The position numbers and the translations under genes are program-made. DNA of 64,000 nucleotides. Origin: Advenella kashmirensis WT001. GTDB taxonomy: Bacteria; Pseudomonadota; Gammaproteobacteria; Burkholderiales; Burkholderiaceae_B. How positions within the stretch are numbered: the stretch's first letter is position 1; every line of letters begins with the position of its first letter. The notes under the pieces were generated by a model. It was given only the letters and a program-made list of their open reading frames with translations. It searched no databases and had not been told where the DNA came from. The stretch lies in contig NC_017964.1 in assembly GCF_000219915.2 (NCBI RefSeq), forward strand, positions 1,240,001-1,304,000, read 5' to 3'. Shown here one piece after another: positions 47,699 to 56,538 of the stretch.

Positions 47699-48448
47699 AT
47701 GGACACGATTTATCTTTATGTGGTTCTGGGGGCGGTGGTAGCCGGGTTTGTACAGGGCCTGTCGGGGTTTGGCTTTGGCCTGGTGTCCATGGCACTATGG
47801 GCGTGGGTGCTGGATCCGCGCCTGGCTGCCGTGCTGGCGGTGTTTGGCGGAATGACCGGGCAGATCGTGGGTGCCTTATCGCTGCGACGCGGTTTTGACT
47901 GGCGCTTGCTGGTGCCGTATGTATTGGGCGGGCTGGCTGGCATCCCACTGGGCGTCATGCTATTGCCCATGCTTGATGTGAACATGTTCAAGGCGGCGCT
48001 GGGATGCCTGCTGATCGTCTGGTGTCCGATCATGATATTTGCCAGGCAGCTTCCCAAAATCACCTTTGGCGGCAATATTGCCAACACCGTCGTGGGCCTG
48101 GGCGGCGGTATCATGGGCGGACTGGGCGGTTTTTCCGGTGTTTTGCCGACGCTGTGGTGTACGCTGCGTTATTCCAATCGTGATACGCAGCGGGCCATTA
48201 TCCAAAATTTCAATCTTTCCATGCTGTCTCTGACGATGCTGTCCTACATCGTGTCCGGCATGGTAACGCGACCTATGCTGCCCATGTTTCTGCTGGTGGT
48301 GCCGGCGATTCTGATCCCGTCCTTTATTGGCACCCGGGTGTATGCAGGATTCAGTCCGGAGCGCTTCCGCCTGGTTGTGCTGATGCTGCTGACGATCTCG
48401 GGCCTGGCGCTGCTTGCCTCGGCCGTTCCGCAGCTTGTTGCCGCCTGA
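47699..48448 (+). CDS. TauE/SafE-family membrane transporter
   Basis: Inner-membrane protein of 249 residues with about seven or eight hydrophobic segments, glycine-rich at both repeats (GFVQGLSGFGFGLVSMALWAW and VVGLGGGIMGGLGGFSGVLP), the twin-repeat signature of the TauE/SafE (DUF81) family of anion exporters. Substrates in the family include sulfite and sulfoacetate; nothing here identifies this one. GTG codons at 47693 and 47696 lie just upstream, but ATG 47699 fits the hydrophobic N-terminus best. Confidence 0.87.
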   Translation: MDTIYLYVVLGAVVAGFVQGLSGFGFGLVSMALWAWVLDPRLAAVLAVFGGMTGQIVGALSLRRGFDWRLLVPYVLGGLAGIPLGVMLLPMLDVNMFKAALGCLLIVWCPIMIFARQLPKITFGGNIANTVVGLGGGIMGGLGGFSGVLPTLWCTLRYSNRDTQRAIIQNFNLSMLSLTMLSYIVSGMVTRPMLPMFLLVVPAILIPSFIGTRVYAGFSPERFRLVVLMLLTISGLALLASAVPQLVAA

Positions 48449-48590
48449 AGAGGCGGGTGAGCGTTAAAGTTCACCTTCAAGCGCCATCGGACCATCGGCA
48501 ATGCGGGGCCATATTGCCAACGCAACGCCGCCGCATGCGCAGCGCTCGATAGGAGCGCGCGTATATTGGCCGGTGGTTGTTGATCGGCGT

Positions 48591-49273
48591 TCAGAAGAAC
48601 AGAAAGTACAGCACCGGTATCAAAATAGCGGTAAAGATGCCGTTCAGGCTCATTCCCAAACTGGCGTAAGAGCCGGCTTCCTGGCTGTGCTTGAATTCCG
48701 TGGCTGTGCCGATTACGTGGGAGGTTACGCCCATGGCCAGTCCGCGCACGTCATCGTGCCGGATGTTCATCCATTTGAAAATGAAGGGCCGATGGTCGCC
48801 CCCAGAATACCGGTAAAAAATACAAACGCCGCGGTCAGTGGAACTGCGCCTTCAAGCGAACGCGCCAGTTCCAGCGCGATGGGCATGGTGGCTGCTTTTA
48901 CCGATAGGCCGATCAGAATGTTGCGGTCGGCACCCATCAACCAGGCCAGACCGACAGATGAGCACACGGCCACCAGCGAAGAGACTACCAGGGCCAGCAG
49001 AATGGGGCGCAGCTTCTTCTTGATGGTCCTGCTGTGCATGGCAATCGGCACCGCCAGTCCGACGGTCGCGGGCCCCAGCAACAGTGACAGATAATGGGCG
49101 CCCTGCAGATAACTGCTGTATTCGATATTCAGCAGTTGCAGGATGACAATAATAAGCGTGGTGGCCACCAGCACCGGGTTGAGTAAAGGGAAATAACCGC
49201 TGCGGGCGAACAGCCACGATGCCAGGCAATAGGCGAAGATCGTTAATAGCAAACCGGTCAGGACAGCGAACAC
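48591..49273 (-). CDS. lrgB: LrgB/CidB-family membrane protein (one frameshift near 48786)
   Basis: Inner-membrane partner of the LrgA holin-like protein, 227 residues after correction. Family sequence: SLLLGPATVGLAVPIA, KAATMPIALELARSLEG and, after the break, RGLAMGVTSHVIGTATEFKHSQEAGSYASLGMSLNGIFTAIL. The frame breaks at GATIGP; one added C gives GPFIFKWMNIRHDDVRGLA and an exact reading frame. LrgAB/CidAB proteins modulate autolysis and, in some bacteria, carry pyruvate. It is preceded by lrgA with a gap of about 30 bases. Confidence 0.88.
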
Positions 49274-49303
49274 GGCAACTCCGAAAATAAGAATGTCATC
49301 TGT

Positions 49304-49643
49304 TTAACGCTGCTTGTCGGCATAACGAAATACCAGAATACCGGCCAGTAGCGACAGGACTGTACTGACGATGACAGCTGTGATAACGGCGGGCCAATAT
49401 CCGTCCAGCAATCTGTAGCTGACCATGATACCTACGGTAGCCGGTAAAAACAGGAGCGCCAGATGCGAGAGCAGGGCCGGTATATGTCTGGCCATCAGCG
49501 TAAACAAGGCTGGCCAAAGTTTAAACCCCAACAGCAGCAGGAGCAGGCCCACAATAGGGCCGGGCAGCGGCAGGGTCAGTGCACTGCTGAGACTCTTCAC
49601 CGGCGAAGTAGCAGACTGCAATCACAAGTAGAGATACGAGCAT
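49304..49643 (-). CDS. lrgA: LrgA/CidA holin-like protein (frame disrupted near 49597)
   Basis: Small membrane protein with about four helices: MLVSLLVIAVCYFAGE, LPLPGPIVGLLLLLLGF, LALLFLPATVGIMVSY and ITAVIVSTVLSLLAGILVF. The motif LPLPGPIVG is the family hallmark. The ATG at 49643 and the main reading frame disagree by one extra base near 49597; removing one G gives FAGESLSSALTLPLPGP and 112 residues, a normal CidA/LrgA length. A TTG at 49621 would yield a shortened form lacking most of helix 1. It pairs with lrgB on the same strand. Confidence 0.85.
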
Positions 49644-49910
49644 AAACGTTAACTGTCAGAGACAAGGGTATGGAAGTGCTCCATTATACTTTCTTATCAA
49701 TAAGGTAATGCTGGGTGTAAGGTCAGTATATTTTTTACTTAAAGTTAATGATCAAAGGGCGCCTTATTGTTGATAAACGTCCTGGTCAAAGCGCACCTGC
49801 GACCGTTGCCGAATCCGGATTGCGCAACGGTATGAGATCGGCTCGGCGGATATGGTACTCTTTGAATATTACTCATAATGTCGTTCAATAACAGGATCAG
49901 GAGTCAACCC

Positions 49911-51356
49911 ATGAAGCTTAGAAATGCCAGTCTGCTTAAAGACAAATGTTATATCAACGGTAAATGGATCGGTGGCAAGGAGATCATCGAAGTGACCAAT
50001 CCGGCAACCGGCAAGCGCGTTGGCACGGTACCCAAATTAGGGAAAAAGGAAACCGCAGATGCCATCAAGGGCGCCGACAAGGCCTGGCCGGCATGGAAGG
50101 GGCTGACCGCCAAGGAGCGTGCCGCCATTTTGCGCAAGTGGTTCACGCTGATCAATGACAATGCGGATGATCTGGCCTACATCATGACATCTGAACAGGG
50201 CAAACCCCTGGCCGAAGCCAAAGGTGAAGTCACTTACGCCGCTTCGTTTGTTGAATGGTTTGCCGAAGAAGCCAAGCGCGTTTATGGCGATACAATTCCT
50301 GCGCCGCAAACGTCCCAGCGTATCGTGGTGACCAAGGAACCTATTGGCGTATGTGCCGCCATCACACCGTGGAATTTTCCCGCGGCGATGATTACCCGCA
50401 AGGTCGCGCCTGCGCTGGCAGCAGGCTGCACAGTCGTGATCAAGCCGGCGTCGCAAACGCCGCTGACTGCACTTGCGCTGATCGAGCTGGCTGAACAGGC
50501 GGGCATTCCCCCTGGCGTCATGTCGCTTATTACAGGCAATTCATCTGAAATCGGCAAGGAACTGTGTAGCAACCCGCTGGTGCGCAAGGTCAGTTTCACC
50601 GGGTCGACCGAGGTAGGGCGCTTGCTGATGGAACAGTCGGCCAGCACCATCAAGAAAGTGTCCATGGAGCTGGGCGGCAATGCGCCATTCATCGTTTTTG
50701 ACGATGCCGATATTGATGCGGCGGTTGAAGGCGCGATGATCTCAAAATACCGGAATGCCGGCCAGACTTGCGTCTGCGCCAACCGTATCTATGTGCAAAA
50801 AGGCGTGTACAAGGCATTTGTCAAAAAACTGGTGGCTGCCGTTGAAAAACTGGTCGTGGGTGATGGCACCGGCAAGAACGTACAAATTGGTCCGCTGATT
50901 GACGAGAAGGCCGTGGAAAAAGTGGAAAGCCACATCAGCGATGCCCTGGGACACAAGGCCAAGGTGCTGACGGGTGGTAAACGCAGCAAACTGGGCGGGC
51001 TGTTTTTTGAACCGACGGTCATCGGCGACGCAACGCAGGAGATGGCGTTTGCCCGTGAAGAGACATTCGGCCCGCTGGCGCCGGTATTCAAATTCGAAAC
51101 AGATGAAGATGTCATCAAAATGGCGAACGATACCGAGTTCGGCCTGGCCGCTTATTTTTACGCGCGCGACCTGGGACGCGTCTGGCGGGTTGCCGAGCAA
51201 CTGGAATACGGCATTGTCGGCATCAATACCGGTCTTATTTCTACCGAAGTGGCGCCGTTTGGCGGCGTGAAGCAATCCGGCCTGGGTCGTGAAGGCTCTC
51301 ATTACGGTATCGATGATTACCTGGTCATCAAGTATATGCTGATGGGCGGCATCTAA
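49911..51356 (+). CDS. gabD: Succinate-semialdehyde dehydrogenase
   Basis: NAD(P)-dependent aldehyde dehydrogenase of 481 residues, GabD group. Motifs: ITPWNFPAAMITRK, the glycine loop FTGSTEVG, the catalytic Glu in VSMELGGNAPFIVFDDADID and the catalytic Cys in NAGQTCVCANR, and the C-terminal GGVKQSGLGREGSHYGIDDYL typical of SSADH. ATG 49911 follows CAGGAG. GabD finishes GABA and putrescine breakdown, which fits the PuuB-like oxidase 5 kb upstream, though they are not in one operon. A stem-loop (51367-51392) follows. Confidence 0.92.
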   Translation: MKLRNASLLKDKCYINGKWIGGKEIIEVTNPATGKRVGTVPKLGKKETADAIKGADKAWPAWKGLTAKERAAILRKWFTLINDNADDLAYIMTSEQGKPLAEAKGEVTYAASFVEWFAEEAKRVYGDTIPAPQTSQRIVVTKEPIGVCAAITPWNFPAAMITRKVAPALAAGCTVVIKPASQTPLTALALIELAEQAGIPPGVMSLITGNSSEIGKELCSNPLVRKVSFTGSTEVGRLLMEQSASTIKKVSMELGGNAPFIVFDDADIDAAVEGAMISKYRNAGQTCVCANRIYVQKGVYKAFVKKLVAAVEKLVVGDGTGKNVQIGPLIDEKAVEKVESHISDALGHKAKVLTGGKRSKLGGLFFEPTVIGDATQEMAFAREETFGPLAPVFKFETDEDVIKMANDTEFGLAAYFYARDLGRVWRVAEQLEYGIVGINTGLISTEVAPFGGVKQSGLGREGSHYGIDDYLVIKYMLMGGI

Positions 51357-51366
51357 TAAACCGGGG

Positions 51367-51392
51367 GCCCGGTGCACCATTGGCCACCGGGC
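51367..51392 (+). terminator. Stem-loop downstream of gabD
   Basis: GCCCGGTG (51367-51374) pairs perfectly with CACCGGGC (51385-51392). No T run follows, so termination may be partial. Confidence 0.55.
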
Positions 51393-51447
51393 AGTTAACT
51401 TTCAATCGTCAATATTCGATTAACCGAGCAGATACGTATTACTTAAC

Positions 51448-52209
51448 ATGAAACAGCAGATACCCAATACCTTTCGCCAGAAATTGCTGGCCCGTGAAAC
51501 ACTCATTGGCACGTGGCTGAGCACCACCAGCCCCATGCTCGCCGAAGTGGCGGGCGTTTGCGGCTACGACTGGCTGCTGCTGGATGGCGAGCACGCGCCC
51601 AATGACATTCCTGCGCTGACCGCCCAGCTGCAGGCCATTAACTCCAGCAATAGTGCAGCTATCGGCCGTCCGCCAGTCAATGACCAGACCCTGATCAAAC
51701 AGTATCTGGACATCGGGTTTTACAACCTGCTTATTCCATTCATTGAATCTGGCGAGCAGGCTGCATACGCGGTGGCGGCAACGCGTTATCCACCGGCAGG
51801 CGTGCGTGGTGTTGCCGGTATGACCCGGGCCAGCAGCTATGGCACCGAAGCAGATTACTTCAAGCAGGTCAATGACCATATCGGCGTGATCCTGCAAATT
51901 GAGAGTCGCGCGGGCGTGGAGGCGGTAGAAGACATTGTTGCCGTAGACGGCGTGGATGCCATTTTCATTGGTCCTTCCGATTTGTCGGCCGCTTATGGAT
52001 ATCTTGGACAGCCGCAGCATCCAGAGGTGCAACAGGCCATTGCCCATGTCCATGAAGTGGCGGCCGCTGCCGGCAAAGCCAGCGGCATTCTTGCGGTCGT
52101 GCCCGACGAGGCTGCCGCTTATATCAAGCAGGGCTTCAGTTTCGTGGGTGTCGGCGTTGATCTTTCCGTCTATAAAAATGCCTTGATGAGCTTGCGCAGC
52201 CGATTTTAA
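51448..52209 (+). CDS. HpcH/HpaI-family class II aldolase
   Basis: Metal-dependent pyruvate-class aldolase of 253 residues: GTWLSTTSPMLAEVAGVCGYDWLLLDGEHAPND at the N-terminus, RGVAGMTRASSYG, QIESRAGVEAVEDIVAVDGVDAIFIGPSDLSAAYG near residues 150-184. This is the HpaI/YfaU/GarL pattern; enzymes of this group cleave 4-hydroxy-2-oxo acids to pyruvate and an aldehyde. Behind gabD, which oxidises succinate semialdehyde, it could yield that aldehyde from 4-hydroxy-2-oxoheptanedioate, as in homoprotocatechuate breakdown; that link is inference. Confidence 0.9.
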   Translation: MKQQIPNTFRQKLLARETLIGTWLSTTSPMLAEVAGVCGYDWLLLDGEHAPNDIPALTAQLQAINSSNSAAIGRPPVNDQTLIKQYLDIGFYNLLIPFIESGEQAAYAVAATRYPPAGVRGVAGMTRASSYGTEADYFKQVNDHIGVILQIESRAGVEAVEDIVAVDGVDAIFIGPSDLSAAYGYLGQPQHPEVQQAIAHVHEVAAAAGKASGILAVVPDEAAAYIKQGFSFVGVGVDLSVYKNALMSLRSRF

Positions 52210-52264
52210 GCGTGGTGTAGCGACAGCGTCATGATGGCGTTTTATAGTAAGTTTATAAACGAGG

Positions 52265-53464
52265 ATGCTGACTAGTTTGAAACTCAGGATAATTTTTGCG
52301 AGCTGTCTTTCTTTTCTGATTTGTCCTGCCGGCTCATCGTTCGCCCAAACGATCACGTATGCAATGGGCGATGATGCCCCGCGCAGTGTGCAGGCTGTTG
52401 GCGCAGATAGTGCAGCCGGGGGGGCGACCGAGCTGCCGCCCTCCTGGTCATTCGATCCGGAAAAAAACAAAATTATTCTGTTGCCAGTGGATGAGCCCAT
52501 CGCGACGCCTGAACCCGGCCAGGCGGTGCCGCTTGAGCAACTGGTTACTGCCGACGCGTTGCGTGGCGTGGACAACTGGGAAAATTATCAGTATGAAGCT
52601 GCGCTCGGCGCATTCATGTCGGATCAGGATGCTGCAGCGTTGCGCAGGCCATCGTCCAGAATCACGCTCAAGCCCGTGCAAAGTTTTTCTACCGGCGCAC
52701 GCACCTGGAGTCTGACGACCGAGGACAGAAACCGGATCTCACTCGGGTCCAATCAGGTCGTGAGTCCGATCGGCCAGAGTGGCTTTCGAATCGGCGGCAT
52801 GCAGTTGAGCCGGCAGCCGGACAGCACGCAGGACAACTGGTTTATCGATAGTAACCAACTGGCCTATTCGACGGCGGCGGGGGCCATGGATTATTCGGCC
52901 GCTTCGGGCGAAGATGCCAGCTTTCACTTCGGTAGTGGCGCCGCCAATACCGCTGTGCGCTATGGATTGAGCGATTCGGCTTCGGTCGATACACAAGTGC
53001 AATTGGCCCGCTCGCTCAAGAACGTGGGCCTTGGCGCCAGCTACGCCCTGGATGACATGGGCGATTTGCGACTGACCGTGAATGCAGGCAAGTACGAGGG
53101 CGATGCAAACTGGCGCTCGATGTTTGCCTATCGGGCCAAGGTGTTCGATCTGGCGACGTTGCAGTTCTCCAATGAGTTAACCAGCGCCCACTATATGGAT
53201 TTGTCCAGGCTGTCGCAGGATCCATTGTCGGACCGCGCCATTCGCAATCAGCTGAAACTGACCTATCCGCTTGATACACAGTCGCAGGTGTCAGGCACGT
53301 TTGAAAACAGCCGGGTGTTTGACGGCGCTTCCGAACAGCGCTTCGGTGTGGAGCAAAGCTACAAGCTGGACTCTGTCCTGTTCAAACTGAAGGCGCAACG
53401 CGCCGTGCACAGCGACGACGGCTTATTGCAGTTCAACGTGGATATTCCTATCGGTGGCCGTTAA
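52265..53464 (+). CDS. Exported beta-rich protein of unknown function, probable outer-membrane barrel
   Basis: A 399-residue protein with a signal peptide (LKLRIIFASCLSFLICPAGSSFA). After a Pro/Glu-rich linker (residues about 45-90) the C-terminal 250 residues alternate polar and hydrophobic residues as in a transmembrane barrel (AAGAMDYSAASGEDASFHFGS, NTAVRYGLSDSASVDTQVQLAR, GLGASYALDDMGDLRLTVNAGKYEG). One stretch, FRIGGMQLSRQ, resembles the usher barrel RIGGIQLSRN in this same window. No family recognised. GAGG precedes the ATG. It stands alone between an aldolase and a convergent glycosyltransferase. Confidence 0.7.
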   Translation: MLTSLKLRIIFASCLSFLICPAGSSFAQTITYAMGDDAPRSVQAVGADSAAGGATELPPSWSFDPEKNKIILLPVDEPIATPEPGQAVPLEQLVTADALRGVDNWENYQYEAALGAFMSDQDAAALRRPSSRITLKPVQSFSTGARTWSLTTEDRNRISLGSNQVVSPIGQSGFRIGGMQLSRQPDSTQDNWFIDSNQLAYSTAAGAMDYSAASGEDASFHFGSGAANTAVRYGLSDSASVDTQVQLARSLKNVGLGASYALDDMGDLRLTVNAGKYEGDANWRSMFAYRAKVFDLATLQFSNELTSAHYMDLSRLSQDPLSDRAIRNQLKLTYPLDTQSQVSGTFENSRVFDGASEQRFGVEQSYKLDSVLFKLKAQRAVHSDDGLLQFNVDIPIGGR

Positions 53465-53551
53465 CTGGCATTGCCTAATTGGCAGCTGCTCACGTGACTT
53501 TTCACGGTCGTCCATTATCCGCGGCCTTGAGTGCGGCCTTTAATATGGCAG

Positions 53552-53576
53552 AAAAAAAAGGGGCTTTTGTGCCCCC
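53552..53576 (-). terminator. Intrinsic terminator of the glycosyltransferase gene
   Basis: On the minus strand GGGGC-ACAAAA-GCCCC is followed by eight T residues, just past the stop at 53585. Confidence 0.85.
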
Positions 53577-53584
53577 ATCCGAGT

Positions 53585-54751
53585 TCAGTTCGTGGTGCTG
53601 GCCGAGGGCAGGGGAGCCTGTTCTGCAATCTCGTTTTGCGCTAGGATGCGCGCGAGAATATCAGGTACTTCGAATACGGCCTGATTGTTCTGCGCTTTAA
53701 CCCGCTCCCGATAGCTTTCCAGATTCTCCAGTAAGTGATGCACTGCCTTGTTGATTTTTGCGAAGCTGGGTAGCACAATGCCCAAGCCGTTATCGGTGAC
53801 CCATTCGCCGTTATAGCGCTCCTGGATCATGGTCCATTTGTTGCAGACGATAATGACCGGCATATCCTTGCGGATGGCTTCACTGATGCTGCCGGGGCCG
53901 GGTTTGCCGATAAAGAAATCGGCCATTTCCATGAAGATGGGCATTTGCGTAGTGAACCCTTCCACCAGCTTGTGTGCGCGCGTTTGCATCTTGCCTATTT
54001 TCTTGGCCAGCGCCGCATTGTGACCGCAAATGTAGATCATCTGCACATCCGAGAGCTGTTTGGCGATCTTGATCATGGTTTTTGAACCGTGGCCACCGAA
54101 CATGACCAGCCCTACCGGCTTGTTCGGGTCAAAGCCGGCAGCGATCAGTTGTTCGCGGCGATCGATGTCGGGTTTCTTGTAGAAATCAGGATGCAGCAGC
54201 ATACCCGAACTCGCATGGATATGGGAGTCGGGATGGCCTGCGGCACGCGCCTGTTCCACTGCCTTGTCGGTGCCACAGATGAAATGCTGTTGCTGGTTTT
54301 TTTCAATCCAGAAATGGGGCGCATTGTCGGCCAGGTCGGTTAAGATCGTCACATAAGGCACGCCCGGCAGCGACGAAACCAGGCTTTCGTACATGGCCCG
54401 GTTGAAATTGGGAACCAGCGAGACAACCATGTCGGGCTCGGTTTCAATCCAGTGTTCCTGTAGCCGTTTGACCATCACCTGGTGGGTCAGCCGGATAAAT
54501 GCCTGCAAAATGCGCAGTTCCGGCGTCATGGCCATGGTCCAGCCTTTGGCCAGTTGCCGATTATAAAATTCTTCGGGGGCAACGCCGGTCACCCGTTTAT
54601 AGACCTGTCGCGAGTCGAGTACTTCAAACAGGTTGACGAGCCTGACGTTCCAGTGAGGATGGCTGTTTTTGAGCACCGCCTCGAGGGCCCGGGCCGACGC
54701 CCGATGACCACCGCCCGCATTGAAATAGATCAAGTCAATATTTTTATTCAT
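53585..54751 (-). CDS. MGDG-synthase-like (GT28) glycosyltransferase
   Basis: A 388-residue cytoplasmic/peripheral glycosyltransferase. The N-terminus IDLIYFNAGGGHRASARALEAVLK is the MGDG-synthase/MurG donor-side glycine motif; the C-terminal domain has LVMFGGHGSKTMIKIAKQL, MEMADFFIGKPGPGSISEAIRKDMPVI, the nucleotide-sugar site of GT28. Relatives transfer galactose or glucose to diacylglycerol, which some proteobacteria use to replace phospholipids in phosphate shortage. No partner gene is adjacent. A strong terminator ends it and about 280 bases precede it. Confidence 0.87.
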   Translation of the reverse strand: MNKNIDLIYFNAGGGHRASARALEAVLKNSHPHWNVRLVNLFEVLDSRQVYKRVTGVAPEEFYNRQLAKGWTMAMTPELRILQAFIRLTHQVMVKRLQEHWIETEPDMVVSLVPNFNRAMYESLVSSLPGVPYVTILTDLADNAPHFWIEKNQQQHFICGTDKAVEQARAAGHPDSHIHASSGMLLHPDFYKKPDIDRREQLIAAGFDPNKPVGLVMFGGHGSKTMIKIAKQLSDVQMIYICGHNAALAKKIGKMQTRAHKLVEGFTTQMPIFMEMADFFIGKPGPGSISEAIRKDMPVIIVCNKWTMIQERYNGEWVTDNGLGIVLPSFAKINKAVHHLLENLESYRERVKAQNNQAVFEVPDILARILAQNEIAEQAPLPSASTTN

Positions 54752-54968
54752 AAATGGCTTTCTCTCAATGGTTCAGATGAACAGTTTATGACCGTATTGT
54801 GGCATGAATATGAATTGCCGCAAATTATAAAATGTGTCGGACTGATACGAATATACAGAGCCGATGTTATGTCCTTTAATAAAGGCGCGAAAGCGCTCGT
54901 CATTCGACAACAGGATTGGCGTGTTGTTCGCTGGCAATTGACCGTCGGATCAAAGGGGCGCAGGCGAT

Positions 54969-55003
54969 AAAAAACCCGGCTGCGCCAGGAGCGCGACCGG
55001 GTT
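54969..55003 (-). terminator. Intrinsic terminator of mmsA operon
   Basis: On the minus strand AACCCGG-T-CGC pairs with GCG-CA-GCCGGGTT and is followed by TTTTT. It lies 30 bases past the mmsA stop. Confidence 0.85.
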
Positions 55004-55032
55004 GGTACACATGCAATTGTATTTACAAGACG

Positions 55033-56526
55033 CTATTTTTGCGCAATCGTGGTGTTGACACCCGTGTCATGTGAAGCCCAGCGCGCGGTAATTGACTTGG
55101 TCTGGGTCCAGAACATGACCGCCTGCTTGCCGTTAGGCCCCAGATCGCCCAGTTTGGAGCCGCGCGAGCCGGTAAAGCTGAACCATGCGACCGGAACAGG
55201 GATCGGAATATTGATGCCGATCTGGCCTACGTCGATATTGTTCTGGAAATAGCGCGCATTGCCGCCGCTTTGTGTGAAAACGGCAACACCATTGCCATTC
55301 GGGTTGCGATTGACAAACTCCACCGCTTCTTCCAACGTATCGACGCACACGATGCAAAGGACCGGGCCGAAAATTTCTTCGCGATAAATCGCCATGTCTT
55401 CTTTGACATCTGAAAAAATGGTCGGGCCGATGAAATTGCCGTCTTTATAGTCGGCGACAACAACATCGCGGCCATCCAGCAGCAGGCTGGCTTTTTCGTC
55501 CACGCCGGTCTGGATCAGCTGCGCCACCCGCTGCTTTGCCCGCGGTGACACCAGAGGCCCCAGATCTGCCTTGCGGTCGCTGCCCGCATTCACTTTCAGG
55601 CCTTTTGATTTTTCTACGAATTCGTCAATCCATTCCCGGGCCTGGCCCACCATGACCGCTACCGACGTGGCCATGCAGCGCTGGCCAGCCGCACCAAAAG
55701 CGGCGCCGACCAGTTGGTTAAGAGCCACTTCCTTGTCTGCATCGGGCAGGATGACGCAGTGATTCTTGGCGCCCATCATGGCCTGGCAGCGTTTGCCCGC
55801 ATTGGAGGCGCGTTGATAAATCTGCGTACCCACATGTGTGGAACCAATAAACGAGACTGCTTTTACATCCGGATGTTCGCAAAGGCGGTTGGCCACGTCC
55901 GGGCCGCCATGTACCACGTTGAGTACGCCGGGGGGCAGGCCCGCTTCCTGCGCCAGTTCGGCCAGATACAGCGATGCGCTGGGGTCCTGTTCCGAAGGCT
56001 TGAGCACAAAGGTGTTGCCGCAGGCCACGGCAATGGGAAACATGAAGCAGGGCAGCATGACCGGGAAATTGAACGCGGTAATTCCCGCACATACGCCAAG
56101 TGGCTGGATCAAGGTATATACATCGATTCCGGTGCCGGCATTTTCTGCGTATTCACCCATTTGCAGGCTGACGATTGAGCATGCGTGTTCGATCACTTCA
56201 AGGCCACGGCCCACTTCGCCTTCTGCATCAGGCAGTGTTTTGCCATGTTCCAGTGTGATCAGTTCAGCCAGTTTTGCTGTGTTGTCGCGCACCAGTTGCT
56301 GCAGTTTGAGCATGACGCGCATGCGGTTGCCCTGGCTGGTATTGCGCCAGGTCGCAAACGCAGCCTTGGCGCTGGCAACCGCCTCGTCCACTTCCGAAAT
56401 GGGCGCCAGCGGTACGCGGGCCACCACTTCCTGATTGGCCGGGTTAACGACATCAAGCCAGTCCTTGGCCGTGGACTGGACTTTTTTTCCGTTGATCAGC
56501 AGCGGAATATTGGGTATGGCACTCAT
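55033..56526 (-). CDS. mmsA: Methylmalonate-semialdehyde dehydrogenase (CoA-acylating)
   Basis: Converts methylmalonate semialdehyde to propionyl-CoA in valine, thymine and inositol breakdown. The 497-residue aldehyde dehydrogenase shows TAFNFPVMLPCFMFP, FIGSTHVGTQIY and the cysteine motif FGAAGQRCMA; the Glu-less MMGAKNHCVILPDAD in place of MELGG is diagnostic for CoA-dependent MMSDH. Twelve bases downstream of a LivJ-like receptor on the same strand, so a valine or branched-chain route is likely. Confidence 0.95.
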   Translation of the reverse strand: MSAIPNIPLLINGKKVQSTAKDWLDVVNPANQEVVARVPLAPISEVDEAVASAKAAFATWRNTSQGNRMRVMLKLQQLVRDNTAKLAELITLEHGKTLPDAEGEVGRGLEVIEHACSIVSLQMGEYAENAGTGIDVYTLIQPLGVCAGITAFNFPVMLPCFMFPIAVACGNTFVLKPSEQDPSASLYLAELAQEAGLPPGVLNVVHGGPDVANRLCEHPDVKAVSFIGSTHVGTQIYQRASNAGKRCQAMMGAKNHCVILPDADKEVALNQLVGAAFGAAGQRCMATSVAVMVGQAREWIDEFVEKSKGLKVNAGSDRKADLGPLVSPRAKQRVAQLIQTGVDEKASLLLDGRDVVVADYKDGNFIGPTIFSDVKEDMAIYREEIFGPVLCIVCVDTLEEAVEFVNRNPNGNGVAVFTQSGGNARYFQNNIDVGQIGINIPIPVPVAWFSFTGSRGSKLGDLGPNGKQAVMFWTQTKSITARWASHDTGVNTTIAQK

Positions 56527-56538
56527 AACATCAATCCT

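Noticed and set aside
51439..52575. A 378-codon minus-strand open frame opposite the HpaI aldolase and barrel gene
   Set aside because: It crosses two plus-strand genes and their gap, and its translation shows no family motif.
54482..54970. A 162-codon plus-strand open frame overlapping the glycosyltransferase start
   Set aside because: Most of it is antisense to the glycosyltransferase N-terminus and the remainder is promoter-like AT-rich sequence.
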